Of a stretch of DNA of 64,000 bases, positions 24,981 through 39,100 are shown piece by piece. The DNA comes from Apostichopus japonicus. Its lineage: Eukaryota > Echinodermata > Holothuroidea > Aspidochirotida > Stichopodidae. The stretch lies in the NCBI RefSeq assembly GCF_037975245.1, contig NC_092580.1, positions 23,267,001 to 23,331,000 on the forward strand, in the 5' to 3' direction. A program made the translations under genes and the position numbers. How positions within the stretch are numbered: the stretch's first letter is position 1; the number at the start of each line of letters is the position of its first letter. The notes below the pieces were generated by a model. It ran no database searches, had not been told where the DNA came from, and was given only the letters and a program-made list of their open reading frames with translations.

Positions 24981-25179
24981 ATATGTATAAAGCTAATTAT
25001 AAATGCTATTTCAGAGATATCTGATTAAGAATTTTATATTCACTGAAAAATATTCATAATATGCAAGCATAAAACAAACGGTTGATTGTATGAATGTAGT
25101 GTGACAAACCTTTTATGCCAAGGATAAAAACAATGCAACATTTGGTTCTTGTCTTGTGTTTAAAAGCTATTTCTTGCTA

Positions 25180-25640
25180 CTTGATGAATATTAATGACAT
25201 AAAGATGGAAAATGTGCTTATTATGTACCAACATCACCATACCAGTATGAACAGAATTTTCCATTAGGCCCCGCCCATTCATTAATATTCATGGCGTTGG
25301 AACAAAAAAAAACAATCTACTCATCACAGTACATCTACCTACTAAGTATGACATTGATTCAACTTGTGTTTGTGGAGATACCATGTTTACAAGCTGTTTT
25401 TGACAATTTCCCATTAAGCCTAATACACTCATAAATATTAATGAAGTAAATTTGTTGTAGCAAAGAATGTGTTATTACTATGTAGTTACATCACCTTACC
25501 CAGTATGAACATATATACCAAGTATGACATCAGTCACATTACTTCCCTCTTGATATACCATGTGTACAAGCTAGGGCGTCACATACACACTTACACACAC
25601 ACGCCAACTCGACTGCATAAGTTCCGATGGATCCCAAAGC
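25180..25640. repeat. Dispersed repeat family R1, copy b (internally repeated)
   Basis: Two or three internal units each run CAGTATGAACA...ACCAAGTATGACATT...GATACCATGTTTACAAGCT, then GCGTCACATACAC. The last unit matches ~39880-40085, which has ACCAAGTATGACGTTAATCC and TGTTTACAAGCTAAG. Confidence 0.65.
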
Positions 25641-26772
25641 AGCGGAACCAAAGCACTTCTATAAAGCAATATCTGTTGAGCGTCAAGCATCCAGTTGGGA
25701 CCGTTTTTTTTCTACACTGTAGTGTCATGTCCCGCTTCAGAGCACTCGTATGGTCAGTATGAGCGGTATGAATATCATGTTTCTATATCAGATCAAGGTT
25801 AGGAACTGTTTGTACTGACAATACCAGTGCTTTGAGAGCATGATATTGGAGTACAGTTTAGAGAGGTACTATCATTAGGAAATTGTCCCAACTGGCTGCG
25901 TCAAGGTAACTGCTGTTGGATATGTCGAGTGGTAGCTATGACGTCACACATTATCACCCGAGAGCCCCAAGTCTCTGATCACGTGACCGTTCCTGGCCTA
26001 ATGTAACTCTGACTAAATATAACCATGAGTCCCTTATTGTTAATTTTCTCAGGTCTTTCCCAGTTCAGCCTATTCTCATTGATACGGTAGGCTATGTTTC
26101 AGCCGTCTTAGATTCTAATTTCTTCCCAACTTCCGTCAGTGGTCACATGTCAGGTTTACCGGAAGTACACGACGTTTTCTAGTAATCCGTCTTTAGTTTA
26201 TGTTGGAAAAAATGATACAGATGATCCGATATCATCATTGATATAGATCTGAGCAGTACTGCCGTGCAGTAGGTTGTTAGCATTAATGAAAAAAACAAAG
26301 AGCAAAGCCATATTTATCAAACGGACAAATTCTTTTCGGAATTGTTTATACCTTGTTCTAGAAATATTTGACTAGAACGTTACGTGTTTTCTGTATTGCT
26401 TTGTTGTGTGGGTCGGAAGAAGGCATTGTCAGCTGGATGAAGTTCTTGGGCGTCTTAAACATGTTTGACACCTTCACAGAACAAATCTCGGCAAAGAAGG
26501 GGTGTGCTGTATGCGCCTCCTCTTTCCCTGTGAAGTAACATTTACACGCCTCTTGTCGGGATGAGTAGCTTCAACGATAGACTCATAATCTCAAAGTTGA
26601 TAACATTTCGTTGTTGATGACCTAAATCAATAAACACTCTAGTTTTCCGTGTTCTGAGGCATACATGAGCATCTTTTCAGTTTCTCGTCAGAATTGAGTT
26701 CCCTATGTATTCCGTAAACTCTTCCTTCGCGGTGACGGAGAGTAATGGATGGGGGGATTCGGCCCAACACCT

Positions 26773-27137
26773 TCAAACTCGGAGGAATCTAGACCATCTT
26801 TTGGATCTCTCGGGAGGTTCTGGTTGTGTCTGTCTTCCTGCTATTGGTGCTTGCGTTATTATCTGAAAGTCACGATCTTCGATCAAAGGCTGGTCTGGGA
26901 TCGGTCGTTGCCGACTATCTGTGTCTCTCTCGGCGGCTGAATGTTTGCACGTATGGACATCTACGACTTCCGTACATTCCTGACATTCTACGACGCAGCA
27001 CCAATGAAATTTACATTCGCATTGAGAGGTTTGCCTGACTCTCATAGTATTGTAACCACGCCCACAGCACATGACGTCACAGCCATCTGGCCCTGTCGAT
27101 GTTCTGTTACAGAATCTCCCGCCAGTGCCCAATGAAC
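26773..27137 (-). CDS. Wnt2: Wnt2 terminal exon with long C-terminal tail
   Basis: The acceptor TTTTCTGTCGCAG ends at 27138. The exon encodes [19 protein letters not shown], the cysteine-dense domain [12 protein letters not shown] and VDVHTCK, then a charged, Gln/Pro/Arg-rich tail ending [11 protein letters not shown], with a TGA stop at 26775-26773. NRT is an N-glycosylation sequon at the position where human WNT2 has NLT. The tail is open and in frame with no alternative splice needed. Confidence 0.96.
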
Positions 27138-30100
27138 CTGCGACAGAAAAAATTATAAAAAATAATAATATGAAAACAGATAAAGAATAAAGTTTCTTTA
27201 AGAGTGTTGTAGGTAACACGAATGACTTTAAGCACTTAATAATATTCCCTTTCAAATCACTTTTTTTTCTTCTATAAAGTATCCCGTACAAAAATCTGTT
27301 ACATTCAAGAAGCACTTTAGTATCATTGTACTTATATATCACTTTATTAATTTAAGGTCTGCAAACACAGTCACCTGTAGTATGTGTTCCCTTTCCACGA
27401 GAACCGTGATATACACTTGACTTGACATGGTCATAACCATAGTGTTACCAGTGAGTTGTTAGGGAAGACAACTCCCTGGTGTTACAGTCTCGATGTAAGG
27501 GCACTGGGGTTGTGATTGGATTAAGTTGTTTTGTTTTCGTGGCCAGGTTCTATCTTGGGTGACTTTAATTGTAATTTCTACAATATCTTCTTATTCATTT
27601 TTCCGTCCTAAGGTAATCTTTAATAACTGTCGTCATGACAACAGTCCAGATATGTTGGACTGAAGATCAATTCGACGAATGGTTGACGGAATGATTTGGT
27701 ACAAGCCCCCCCCCCCCCTCCACCAGCGCTCCCCTTCCCTCCTACCCATAAAATGTTTCACTCCTTGTGACTTTACTTAAACAAAAGGTCTGATGTACAA
27801 ATTTATCTACGTATGAGCCATCTTAGGGGGTCTATCAAACTTTGCCCGTGTGTAAGCGGGGCTCCTTTATTGCCCCGATTATCATAAATTCGGAATGAAT
27901 GATGATGCTTGGTGTGTGGTTCACCGAAGCTGCATAAATACACTAATTCCAGCCTATTTGTTGCGTCATTGTCTACGGGTGATATACTGTAAATTGTGCG
28001 ATGTTTAATCAATATGACGATGCATATAAAAATAATGTATGCGAGTCAACGCTATATATAACAGTTTTCTGGGCTTTCTTAAAACGAAGGATTTATCACC
28101 TTTTGAAGTGTGTTGATGAATTCTAAATGAGACGAGACGACGTTCTTTTGAAAACAGGCAGGCTGGTATTATGACCAATAAATCATGGCAGACATTACTC
28201 AGTCTGACAGTTTCTGGTGAGGGCTTCTAACAATTTACACAAATGAACTTTGGCCACTGTAAAGACCGAAAGTGTTCTCTGTGTACAGGTACATCAGTCA
28301 AAATATACAGAGAAATCTGTATTTTTAACAGTTTATATTCTTAATCATCTATCTTACATCTATCTCTTTGTGTTCACCATGCTCATTTACCAATCTGTAT
28401 TCTGTGTGTGTTTTTGTCCCTTCTGTTACTGTTACTTGTCATTCAGCCTCTGAAGAAGATCCTGCTAGGATCGAAACGTCAGGCCAACTTACTTTTACAC
28501 AGTTTATATTTTTCACAGAGGAATGAGCTTTTTCAAGCAGGGATCTCCAACGCAAGCATCTAGGGGAAACGTCACCATCTGGGAGGGACGGCGTCATCGA
28601 GGGGATTTTCATTGTCTAAGAGGAACGTCATCATGTAGTGGGAACGTCACCATCTGGGAGGGGACGCCATTATGGGACGGCATCATCAAAGGGGGGGGGG
28701 GATGTTATCGTCCAAGAGCGGGTTTTATTGTCTAGGAGGGAAGTCACCATGTAGGTGGAACGTCACCATCTTGGAAGGGACGTCATTATCTAATCGGAAC
28801 GGCATTGTCAAGGGAGGGGGGGGGGGGAGGCGTCATCATCTGAGATGAGCCGTCGTTATCTAAGAGGAACTTCATCATGTAGTGGGGGCGGCATCACCTA
28901 GGAGGTGACATCATCGTCTAGGTAGAACACCATGGTCTGAGAGGGGGACGTCAATATCTATGGGGCATTCCATCCTCTATGGGGAATATCGTCATCTGGG
29001 AGGGGAAGGGTACGGCATCACCTTCTGGGAACATAAACACTTAGATGGGACGCCATCATGTGGGAGATGACGTCATTGTCCAAGAGAAAACGTCATTATC
29101 TGTGCGAATCACCATCAATGGAGATTTGAACTTACATCACATTTTCTGAACGATGTGTAAAGTACAAAGATAGCTGACGATTTAGTTACACCAAAACTCC
29201 TTTCACTTCCCTAACTGTTCCTCTCCCCCTCCTCCAACCCCCCCCCCCATCCCTCTCCTCACACCCCTCCCTTCCCCTCCCTTTACACCTGTGTTAGTAC
29301 ATTGGCTGCAAGTCTAACTTGACGTACCTGTTTCTGGATTCATGGAGCAGTAATCGGGTGATCTCTCAAAATAAACCAGGTTGGACTTAGACGGTTTCCT
29401 TCGCCTTCTCTTAGATGAAACGAGTAATCCATTTCCATCTCTGTTCATTGTGACTTCTGTGGCTGCATCGTACATAGTTCTGAGATATTGTCCAACCTGA
29501 GGAAGAAAAACAACAACAATGAATGTCATTGTATGACACTACATGTCTTCGCACAGCAAAGAAGGAAATACCAATGTAGTCATGTCTCGACACCCCCACA
29601 AACGAAAGTATTCCCCTCGAAATATTGTGCTTGAGAAAACAATTATCATAAACTAAAAAGAAAAGAGAAATTATCATTGAACAGAAGTAACTAGAAGACG
29701 ATAAATTCATATCAGGTCTGCGACGATACGGCGTCTGGAATAAGACGTTCAATTTGTAAATGACTTTGTATTATTTTCCTTTGAACTCAAGAAATCAGAC
29801 TCTAACGTCGCCAAAGTATTAAGATTCCGTATCACACCAAAACGGTATACCAAAAGAAAAGGAAAACAATAACAAAATAAAACATTGACACATGTGAATC
29901 ATTAATTAACGGAATGGGTGAAGTTTGTACTTGTCGTCGAATATATAAAACACAGTCCAGATGAATATTTAGTTTTGTCGTCAAATTTGAAATCGATTTG
30001 AAGTTAACATGTTTGTACCACGAGTAAAATTGAAGCACACAGGTGTCATGTAATTGATGAATACTGACAAACTTGTTTTTATATATCTTTTGCAAATCTT

Positions 30101-33100
30101 CCTCCAATTTTCTTCAAATTGGGATTCTTTAACAATGTATGAATACTCTATTTTGATACAGTTGTTCGGATATTGATAACTTCACATCCCCTAAAGCAAA
30201 CTATCTCCAATTCAAGGTCAAAACAATAACGTGAAAAAATAAAGAAAACAAAACCTTTCTCCTGTCAGTTAGGAATCATGACATTTCACCTGTTTGCTTC
30301 AAGTTCACTTATGCAGGTACAAACTGTGACAATTTAAACTATCAATATATCTTGTAAACGCAAATTAGGAATTGCATGAATATTACACTAGGATGCTTAT
30401 TACATGTCCCTCTTGCAAGGTTCCTGTGGATTATCCTTTCAAAGTTCGTTAAATGTTTCATACCTCTGTAAATTCTTCCATGGCTTTCCAACACGTCCGT
30501 ATGTTGCATGCGCCACTAACACCATGGCATTTACACTCTAACTTCATTTTACGACGAACAGCCTGCAAAGAAACACACACACACAAATCAAAACTACAGA
30601 ATGTAATGTTTCACCGAATGGTAATGAGGGCGGTATTGAAGAAGCATGTATATATATGACTCGATTAATTCGCTTCGGCTTTGAGTACAACGTTTCTGTA
30701 TGATGCCGTGTTGTAATATAGTAACTACCGACTTTGCGATCCTCCCTCACAATTTGTAAGGTCGGTAAGAGTGTCTCCATAGTTTGCCCTTTCGGGGAAA
30801 CCAAACATTTAAAACGTAATGTGTGGTAGTTGAATGGGCTCCGTTAAAATATTGAAATGACAAACTTTCAGATTTCAATCAAATCGTTTAAACTTAGAAA
30901 TCAATCTATACATAGATTTAAAAACATTATGTTAATGAAGTAGCCAGACATGAATGATATATATATATATATAGGCCTTGTCGATTGTTTATGTACATGC
31001 ATGTTTTGAGGCACCATCGCATAATATTGTGATGTCATAGAAATCAACACGTTTTGCATGTAAATTTTTCAAACTACATAGAAATAAGAGTAATCAGTCT
31101 TGACCCAAATCTGCTACAACGTGTAGGTCACGTAGATCTGAATATGCAAGAAGTTTTTCAATAACAATCTTTGTATAATTAAATCTCCTCAAGGGATGGA
31201 TATAACTTAGGTAGGGGGAATTTGGCGAGAGAGAGGGGATGGGAGGGGGGGTCAGAGCATCCAGTAAAGTATAAATCAATTTTTAACCTACTTAAGTTTA
31301 GAACCAATTATTTATGACCTTTGAATGTCACAGTTGGTCTGACTGAAAAGGGTGAGATATATATCATTTTCGTTCATGCTAGTAGGCCATTAGTTGTACC
31401 ACATACAGAGTCTGCACTATACCGCTATCTGCACCGAGAGGCTTCTATGGCGATATAGGAGACTATTAAATTTACCTTTAAATGGTGTATACTCAAACGT
31501 TCACAGTAAAGTAAAACGCCGCTTGTTTTACTACCAAGAAAGACACCGAGGCCCAGGTGAGGCTAAATGGAAACAATTATGTCACCGATCCAAACTTATG
31601 CACTCACCTCCCCCACCCCCCCCCCCCCCCTCTTTAATCATTTCATGAAAATTAGATTTTGTATTCCATATAGTAGTATTCGATTGAATAAGGTATATAG
31701 GTACCATGGTTTCACTAACATTATATAGAGTTCATGGGAAGCCTTCATAGTAAAGATTGTGATTCCATTGGGTGTACATCTAGATAATGGCTCACGAGTC
31801 CTTCCAAACTTTGTGTACACTTAGTGTATATCATGTTGCCAAGCAATTTACAAAGGAGAACCTATGGGAAACACCAGTCAACTCATAAAGGAACCGCCTA
31901 CAGATATCACTTAGGTAAACATTACTTTATACCATCGAAAACTAAAGATTTTTTTTTTTCACCGCTTGTTGTATAGCCTTTTGTGTACGACTTTTGGGGG
32001 CATGGCAAAATGAACGAATTGTTATACCACCCCGAATCGGAAAATGAAAAGAAACCATTTTACAGTCTTGTGTTTGCTTCCCTCTTAAATCTGTGCTTAT
32101 TAGAGTGAATGTTAACATCCACAACCGATCGTAAAACACATTGTATACATACCCGCTGGAGTTACTTCCGGGCATTTGCATTTCAAATGTTCTTGTAGAT
32201 TTCAGGGGGTATATGAGATTTAATAGGGATTTACTAAGGTCCGATACGCTTTTCTCAGAATGAATAAGCAAAGTTTCAGGGTTGTATCTCAATCTCAAGA
32301 TTTTTGCAAGTGACAGCTCAGTTTGCGTTATAAATACACATCCACAATAAGTATTTTAAGTAGCCAATATACCAAAATGAAAATTAAACACTGTAACGAT
32401 TTTAATGGACTTTAGTCCACCAGAGCAGGGAACCGGTTGGGTTAAAATTACTTTTTGAATGAATTACCTTGTGAACATAACCAGTAGTAACCGTAATAAA
32501 AATACAACGACGGAGAAGTCACCCCCATCCCCCCCCCAAAAAAAACATAACATAACAAAGCATTTGTTCTTTTGTACTTACCCGTCTTCCGGCAGCATTG
32601 TTATGCAAATTCATGAGTGCCCTGGGATCTCTCTCCATCTTCTCAGGGGCATCAACGAATCGTCTGGCAAAGTCAAGAGCAAACTTGATGTTGTCGCTAC
32701 ATCCTCCCCAGTCGAAGGTGCCTTGCTCGTCATCACCTTTACCCTTCTTGGTAGGGTCGCAGGCACAGTCTAAGAGCTCGCCTTTACTACATGATCGTGT
32801 GATGGCGTAAACCACGCCGGCTGAAGATATGGCGTAAACGAATGCGGCCTCTCGACTCGCTTCTTGGAAAATTAAAGAGAAAGAAACAAATTAAGTAATT
32901 CAAGAAAAACAAATAAGAGAAGGTAGGAAAAATTGTTGTGCATCTTAAAAATTGCAGTGGTTTCTATAGTTTATGGTCATAACTAAGATCAAACGTGATT
33001 TGTAGTGAGCCAATACCGGATACCGCGTCCCCCACCCCCCCCCCCCCACCAAATGACACAAGACTGTCATTTAAGCAGACTGTCATTTAAGCATTTAACT

Positions 33101-36100
33101 GCATTTAGCATTTAACTGCATTTAAGCATTTAACATAGCGACTGTCATTTAAACAGACGGCGATTGTGTCATAACAATCAAGTTTAACATCAGTTAAATT
33201 TATTGTGGAACACACCAGGGTTCATATAACAACTTGAATGCTCTAAGTCCATCGGCAAGAAATGTCCCCTCCCACCTCTTCCCTCAATGAAGTTAGAATT
33301 CCCACCCCTGCTGCTCATGTGAGTCTAATAGCTATGCGACCATAATTACAAGGGTAAATAGTCAACAACGTGTTGCGAAATTAGCAATTTCCTTTACGTA
33401 TAGACTGAGTCACTGCGGCCTACACTGTCTATCAGGCTTGGCTTTTCACCTAATGTATGCACCCGATGTATTTGCTAAAGTCCACCGTATTGTGGCTTAG
33501 TCATCTAGATCATAACATAACAATTTATCTCTCTCTTTGATTTACTCAACAGATTAGAGAAAATAGATTCGTTTATTCATCTGAATCAAAGTTGTCTTCC
33601 AGAAGAATCTACTTCATCCCACCCAAAAAGCATCATAGCCACCTGCGATCGTTAAAGCGATGTATGGTACATGGATCGATCCAATCAAAGATGTATGTTG
33701 GAGAGGTATAAGGGTATAAGGGAGGTACTATCTGGAGCGATATTTGGTGGATTGCTGAGAGGATAATTATAGTCAATGGATTAAAGTACACTGCACCACT
33801 GTCCACAAACCTGTACACGGTCTCATATAGTAACCCGCCATCACAGTAACCTATGACATTAAGGCCATTAATGTATTCTTCAGATCACCAAATACGGTGC
33901 GAGGGGCCAAAACATCGCCCCCCCCCAGCGCACACACACGCCACCCCTCGTGTCATAGAAGAATGTACATTCAGCTGCTTTAAGTATTCACGCAGACTTC
34001 ACATGTCTGTTGTGAACATTGATCTCCTAGGAGGCTAAATATGCTTAGCTGGGATTTCGCGCCTTGTTCTGGTTACAAGAACTTCTGGCTGGACAATACC
34101 AGACAAATAAAGAGTTGTGTGATTTGGGGGTTGAGCGATCGATGACGTCATAGTTTCCAATCTACTTAGCCTGCAAGATTTCATGAATGAGTTATTTACT
34201 TCGGTGTCTACAAAACAACTGTCAATGAACATATCCGTTCGAGTCTCTAAATCGATGAGAGAAAAAGGTTTTCCTACTTGTTTTTGATGAGTCCCCGATA
34301 GGAGAAAGTTAAACACGTCTGACAGGAGCAACACCCACTTATGTCACTCTAATTGATCAACAAAAACCGTGAGATAAAACAACAATAAATATTAGTCTGT
34401 GGGCTATCGACTTTAACCAGCTCTTGACTTAAAACGCCCAAGGTGAATCGAATATATCCTTGTCTTTAACTGACAGCTGTGATGAGAGTCTGCAACATAG
34501 TATTTCCCCCATTGAATTAAATACGGAAGTATTCAATTAAGGAGGTATACGTGATGTATGTCTATAGAAGCTGCAAACCGTTAAGGCTGTCTCGCTTCTC
34601 TCTGCCCTACCAGAGAATCTATATAACGTACACCACATTGATACGAATATGACAAGCCTAAAAAAACATAATCCCACCACTCTCCGTCTACTTGTCTTAA
34701 ATTTGTATTTTTTTTCATCACACTTCTATAACTTTATGTGTTAACTTGCACCCAGTTAGGTTTATAAAAGGAATACTGTTAAATTGAGCTAAATCGGATG
34801 AAAGAAAAAAATGCATTGAGTATAGAATGTGGCAATTTTTTCCAGACACTTCTTCAAAACAACATATACGTCTGAAAAATCCAAGGGGAAAAATCCCTGC
34901 ACAAATAGTCGACAGTGACAGTCACGTCAGAGGCTGTAACACAAACATATGTCCTATATATTTGAGCGATACATCTTTATCATACAGTATTTTGATTTCT
35001 CACAGCAATACACCTTGCCTACAGACAATAAACGCCACGACCAGGCTGAAAACGAAACCATTCTCTATTTCAAAAACTCCAAGTTTAAGCTGTGATGTCA
35101 TGATTGTAAGTAACAACAATAGGACAAAAGCGGCATTATTTTACATCAAAACATGTTTTGAAATATTATTTCTTTGTTTTTTTTTCGTATACCTGTCGCT
35201 TAAGTTTTCACTATATACCATTTTCATTCAGCCCACCTACCGAGCTCGTTCTATTTCTCACAAGCAGTTCCGTCATTTTGCCGGTGGGGTCTTTCTTTTG
35301 TACTCCCCCCTTAACTATTATCTTAAGAAGAGTCTCAAATCTTGTATATCCCTCCGAAAGGACAAGGGAAAAAAATGTCTTTTTTCTTTTTCCACCTTCT
35401 GCTATAAAAGTTTCGATGCAATCAGTGTATTTTGACGGCTCTTGGTTAAGCTATGTTAGATTCTTATCTTTGATTTTTTTGGTATATAAAAGAGAGAGTT
35501 TGATCTAACCCTGTTTTAAGAGTCCTTACCCTGGAGGCATGGATTTCATCTTGAACTTCCAACCAGATAGTCTCTATATTGCGAGATATTGAGCAATTTG
35601 ACATAGATTCACAAGCCTCTGTTTACAACGTGGCGATGAAATGGAGGATTAAGTTATTTTATGACGAGAGAATTCAATGTTTAGAAAATAAACATACAGG
35701 AATTCAGGATTTTTTTTTGATATCATATTTTAAACCACTTTGGTATTTTTTTTTGGAATGGTTCTTTTATGTTTTAAATGGGATAGATGAATGTGGTTTC
35801 AATAACTGACTATGTTATGAGTCCATTGACCGAAGGTGTATCACCCACCAGTGATGTTGAAAGGAGCTAAAGGCTCAACGAGTAACCGAATACCCGTGGC
35901 ATAACTAACCGCATTGTGCAAGACAAATATTCAAACGGAAAACACATTCTTCTTCATAAACTATCTCCTGGATACCTGAACTATTTGATTAATTTAATTC
36001 AAGAATATATTTTAATCGATTTCAAAATGGAATCAATTTTGATCTCAGCTTCGGGATCACACTAAAGAGAATATCAGAATAAACATAAAAAGTATCATAA

Positions 36101-39100
36101 ATAAATTTTTAATAATAATAAATGAGAATAAAGATTAGCAGTACCTATAACAGGACCAAAGTTTGTAAATCAACATTAACAAAACAAAAACCGGCAAAAA
36201 ACTTGAAATTTGAAAAATGATTAATCGCGACAGACAGGGTTCGCAGGTTTCTTCCGGGGGTGGAAAAAACCGCGGAATAAACCGCGGTTTTTTCCACTCG
36301 GAAGAAATAGGTTTCTTCCAGTTTCTTCCGGACAAAATGGAAGAAACTCATTTTTTGGGGAAAAACTGTTGATAAAGTTTCATAACAATCTGCAATGATT
36401 TCTAACTATGTAATAAATGGACAAGAAGCACTATAGTGTCATCTAGGTAGTCTATATCTAGGTTTGGAGCACATGACCTGCCTCCAGCATATACTGTACA
36501 CAATATAGTACTAGGCTACTGCAGCATCGGACAATTAAGGGAACAACTATGGGCAAGCAATATTTTGCAGACCAGAATGGTCCTGATTATAGCCCAGTTC
36601 TTAGTTAAAAACTAGTTTCTGAGTGGAGGCACAAGTGTTCCCTGGAAAATAGTGTAGGCCTTCTACAATGTGTACTCATTAGTACGATTACATTGACCAC
36701 TATGACCATATTTTGTGGAGATTGAACTCAAGACATGAGGGTTACAGATTCGACTGGAAGTTGTAGTGTGAAATGAGGGCTGGCTCATGGCCAGCTGTGT
36801 TTAATTGTGGATGTTTGTTGCTTTGCTGTTGGGATGACAAGTCCTCCTATTAACTACAAGTTGTAATTTATTAATTAATGAGTTGCAGAAATTAAACTGT
36901 TGCCTAAATCTAATAGATATTGTTCGGCTATTTGCTTGGTGTTCATTGTATTAAATCCTCAGTGCATGGGCCAATCCAGGTTAATCATTCATAAAGTATG
37001 GCCAGTTATGCAATTCTGGTTGATGGGGGGATCGCGAGATGATAAGTAGTCCTTCAATATTGTGACTTATAAGGAAACATCTTTTGGTGTAGAAAAAAAC
37101 CCAAAATTTTAATCAAAACAAAAATATCATATTTTGATGGTTTCAATGGTATGCATTCAGTCAGATGGTGGTAAGCTATTTGTCTCTTTCTCATGTATGT
37201 GGGCTGTGCTGCCTATATGCCAATTTTCACAGTTTCTTCCAGTTTCTTCCGGTTTCTTCCAGTTTCTTCCGGAAGAAACTGGAAGAAACCTGGAAGAAAC
37301 AGGTTTCTTCCAGTTTCTTCCACGTCCCCGGAAGAAATAGGTTTCTTCCGGAAGAAACCGAACCCTGGCGACAGAACGAGACTTAATATTAAGTTACTAA
37401 ACTTTCATTGCTCTATCAGAAAATCCGGAATGTTAATTTTATTATTCTTATTAAAAAAAGGGGGACGGGGGGGGGGGGCGGGAATCCCAGATAAAATGTC
37501 AAACTACGAAAGCTTTTTGTCAAATAAACCGTTTGAAATATGCAGAAATGCTGTCGTCACGGGACTCATGTCATTGAGAATTGAGAAATAAATCATTACA
37601 TCAGCTGTTTATAAACTGTATTCCACATACCCCCTTTTACATGAATATTTTATGCAGTGATATATTTTAAAATCCAAAAGACTGGATTTGTGTAGCGTTA
37701 TTGAATAAAGAGTGGTTCCTTATTGGCAACTCATTGTATGACATTGTGTGACACCCCCACACCACCCCCCCCCCTCTAGCGACGTCCCTGTAGTGTGGTA
37801 AGCTATACATGTTAACATTCATGAACTTGTGCACACCAAATTATGAGGATTATCTATTGACTAATGCGGCAACATGTTACAGAAGGTACCAGGAATCAGT
37901 AATCATGATGACAAAGTCTGTTTAGTGACATCGTATCAAAACAGGCATGTATGAATATTAATGAGGTCAAGTTTTATGATCTCATAAGCATGTATACTGT
38001 GTCTATATACTTACATTGTACTATATAAGGTACATGGTACAATTATGGCATCGGCAAAACTTACTTTTAATGACTGATTTTCCGAAGACAGAAGAGTCCC
38101 CTTGTAAAGTGCTACAATTCCAACGGTTATTGCGAAAGCGGTTCTGGCATTCCTTGACGCCTTCTGTAGCGCCCTCGCCAATACTTCTCATGATGTCTGG
38201 GTTTTTCTGGCAGAGTTGTCTCTGTTTCCCGACGAGTCGAGGGACATTATCACACATGATTCGCGTATCCACAGCACTCAACTGACTTATTGACCTGCAA
38301 AATAAAAAGAGAAAGAAATCCACCTATAATTCCACACATAACTAAATACTTATATGAGAAGTTATATGCGATTTGTATTCTCGATTACCCCCCCCCCCCC
38401 CCTGCCCCATTTTGTTCCTGACATTTTTGAGATATTGTTAATTAATCATTCGGTACACTTTTAGATAAAGTCATGTTTTGGGGTAACTTTAGTTTTTGTT
38501 TCCTTGGCCAATCAGATGAATGTACTTTCATGACGTCATAAACACGTTCGTATCGACTGGTGGCCATTCTCTTATATTGTATACCGATATAGGTTTTAAA
38601 TAATCGGCATTAAATATTATATTTGATTGGTACCTTTTACATCATATATATATATACCTTTCCTATGCAGTACTTCTAGCGCCTGCAGTTGGAACAATTT
38701 TTTTAATAAACTGTACTTTCATGTAATGCTTCAAAGCACTTTCGCTGGCATTATGAGCTGTTTTATGGATATCCTGTGTATCATATCTGAGGTGACTTTG
38801 GAACTGTTTCATATTGTCAGTAGTACTATTGCTTAAGAGCGCGACCGTGTAAAGAGTACCGTAGAGTTTGGTAGTAGCAGTAGAAAACTGTCCCAACTGG
38901 CGGCACCCTAACTAATGTTTCATCTTTTACCAAATATTTACGGAGCAATTTATCATATTGGCATGTTAAACATGATTGCACCTGTCCAGATATATAGTTC
39001 TATGATCCCATCAACACGCGCAAGTATTCACCGGGCCTCCTATCGGAATGTACTGCACCTGAAAATGGTTCCCTGCTTACACACCTGAGCGCATATAAAT

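Larger units (their letters stand above)
21296..26772. other. Intergenic spacer between ST7 and Wnt2 (convergent)
   Basis: I see no gene. It contains poly-G/C runs (for example 22330-22343), a pyrimidine-rich stretch at ~22480-22555, and dispersed repeats at ~23815-24060, 24771-24980 and ~25180-25640. The Wnt2 3' UTR must occupy part of the right end; no clear - strand polyadenylation signal was found close to the stop. Confidence 0.5.

Noticed and set aside
26749-27135. Open frames on the + strand opposite the last Wnt2 exon
   Set aside because: They are antisense shadows of the conserved Wnt2 cysteine-rich domain.
32459-32810. Two + strand frames of 70-104 codons
   Set aside because: Antisense to Wnt2 exon 3, whose - strand reading is unmistakably Wnt.
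34827-35435. 202-codon open frame on the + strand inside a Wnt2 intron
   Set aside because: Longest single frame in the window, but low-complexity, AT-driven, without recognisable domains or splice support. Another long frame overlaps it, and frames of this length can arise by chance in 64 kb.
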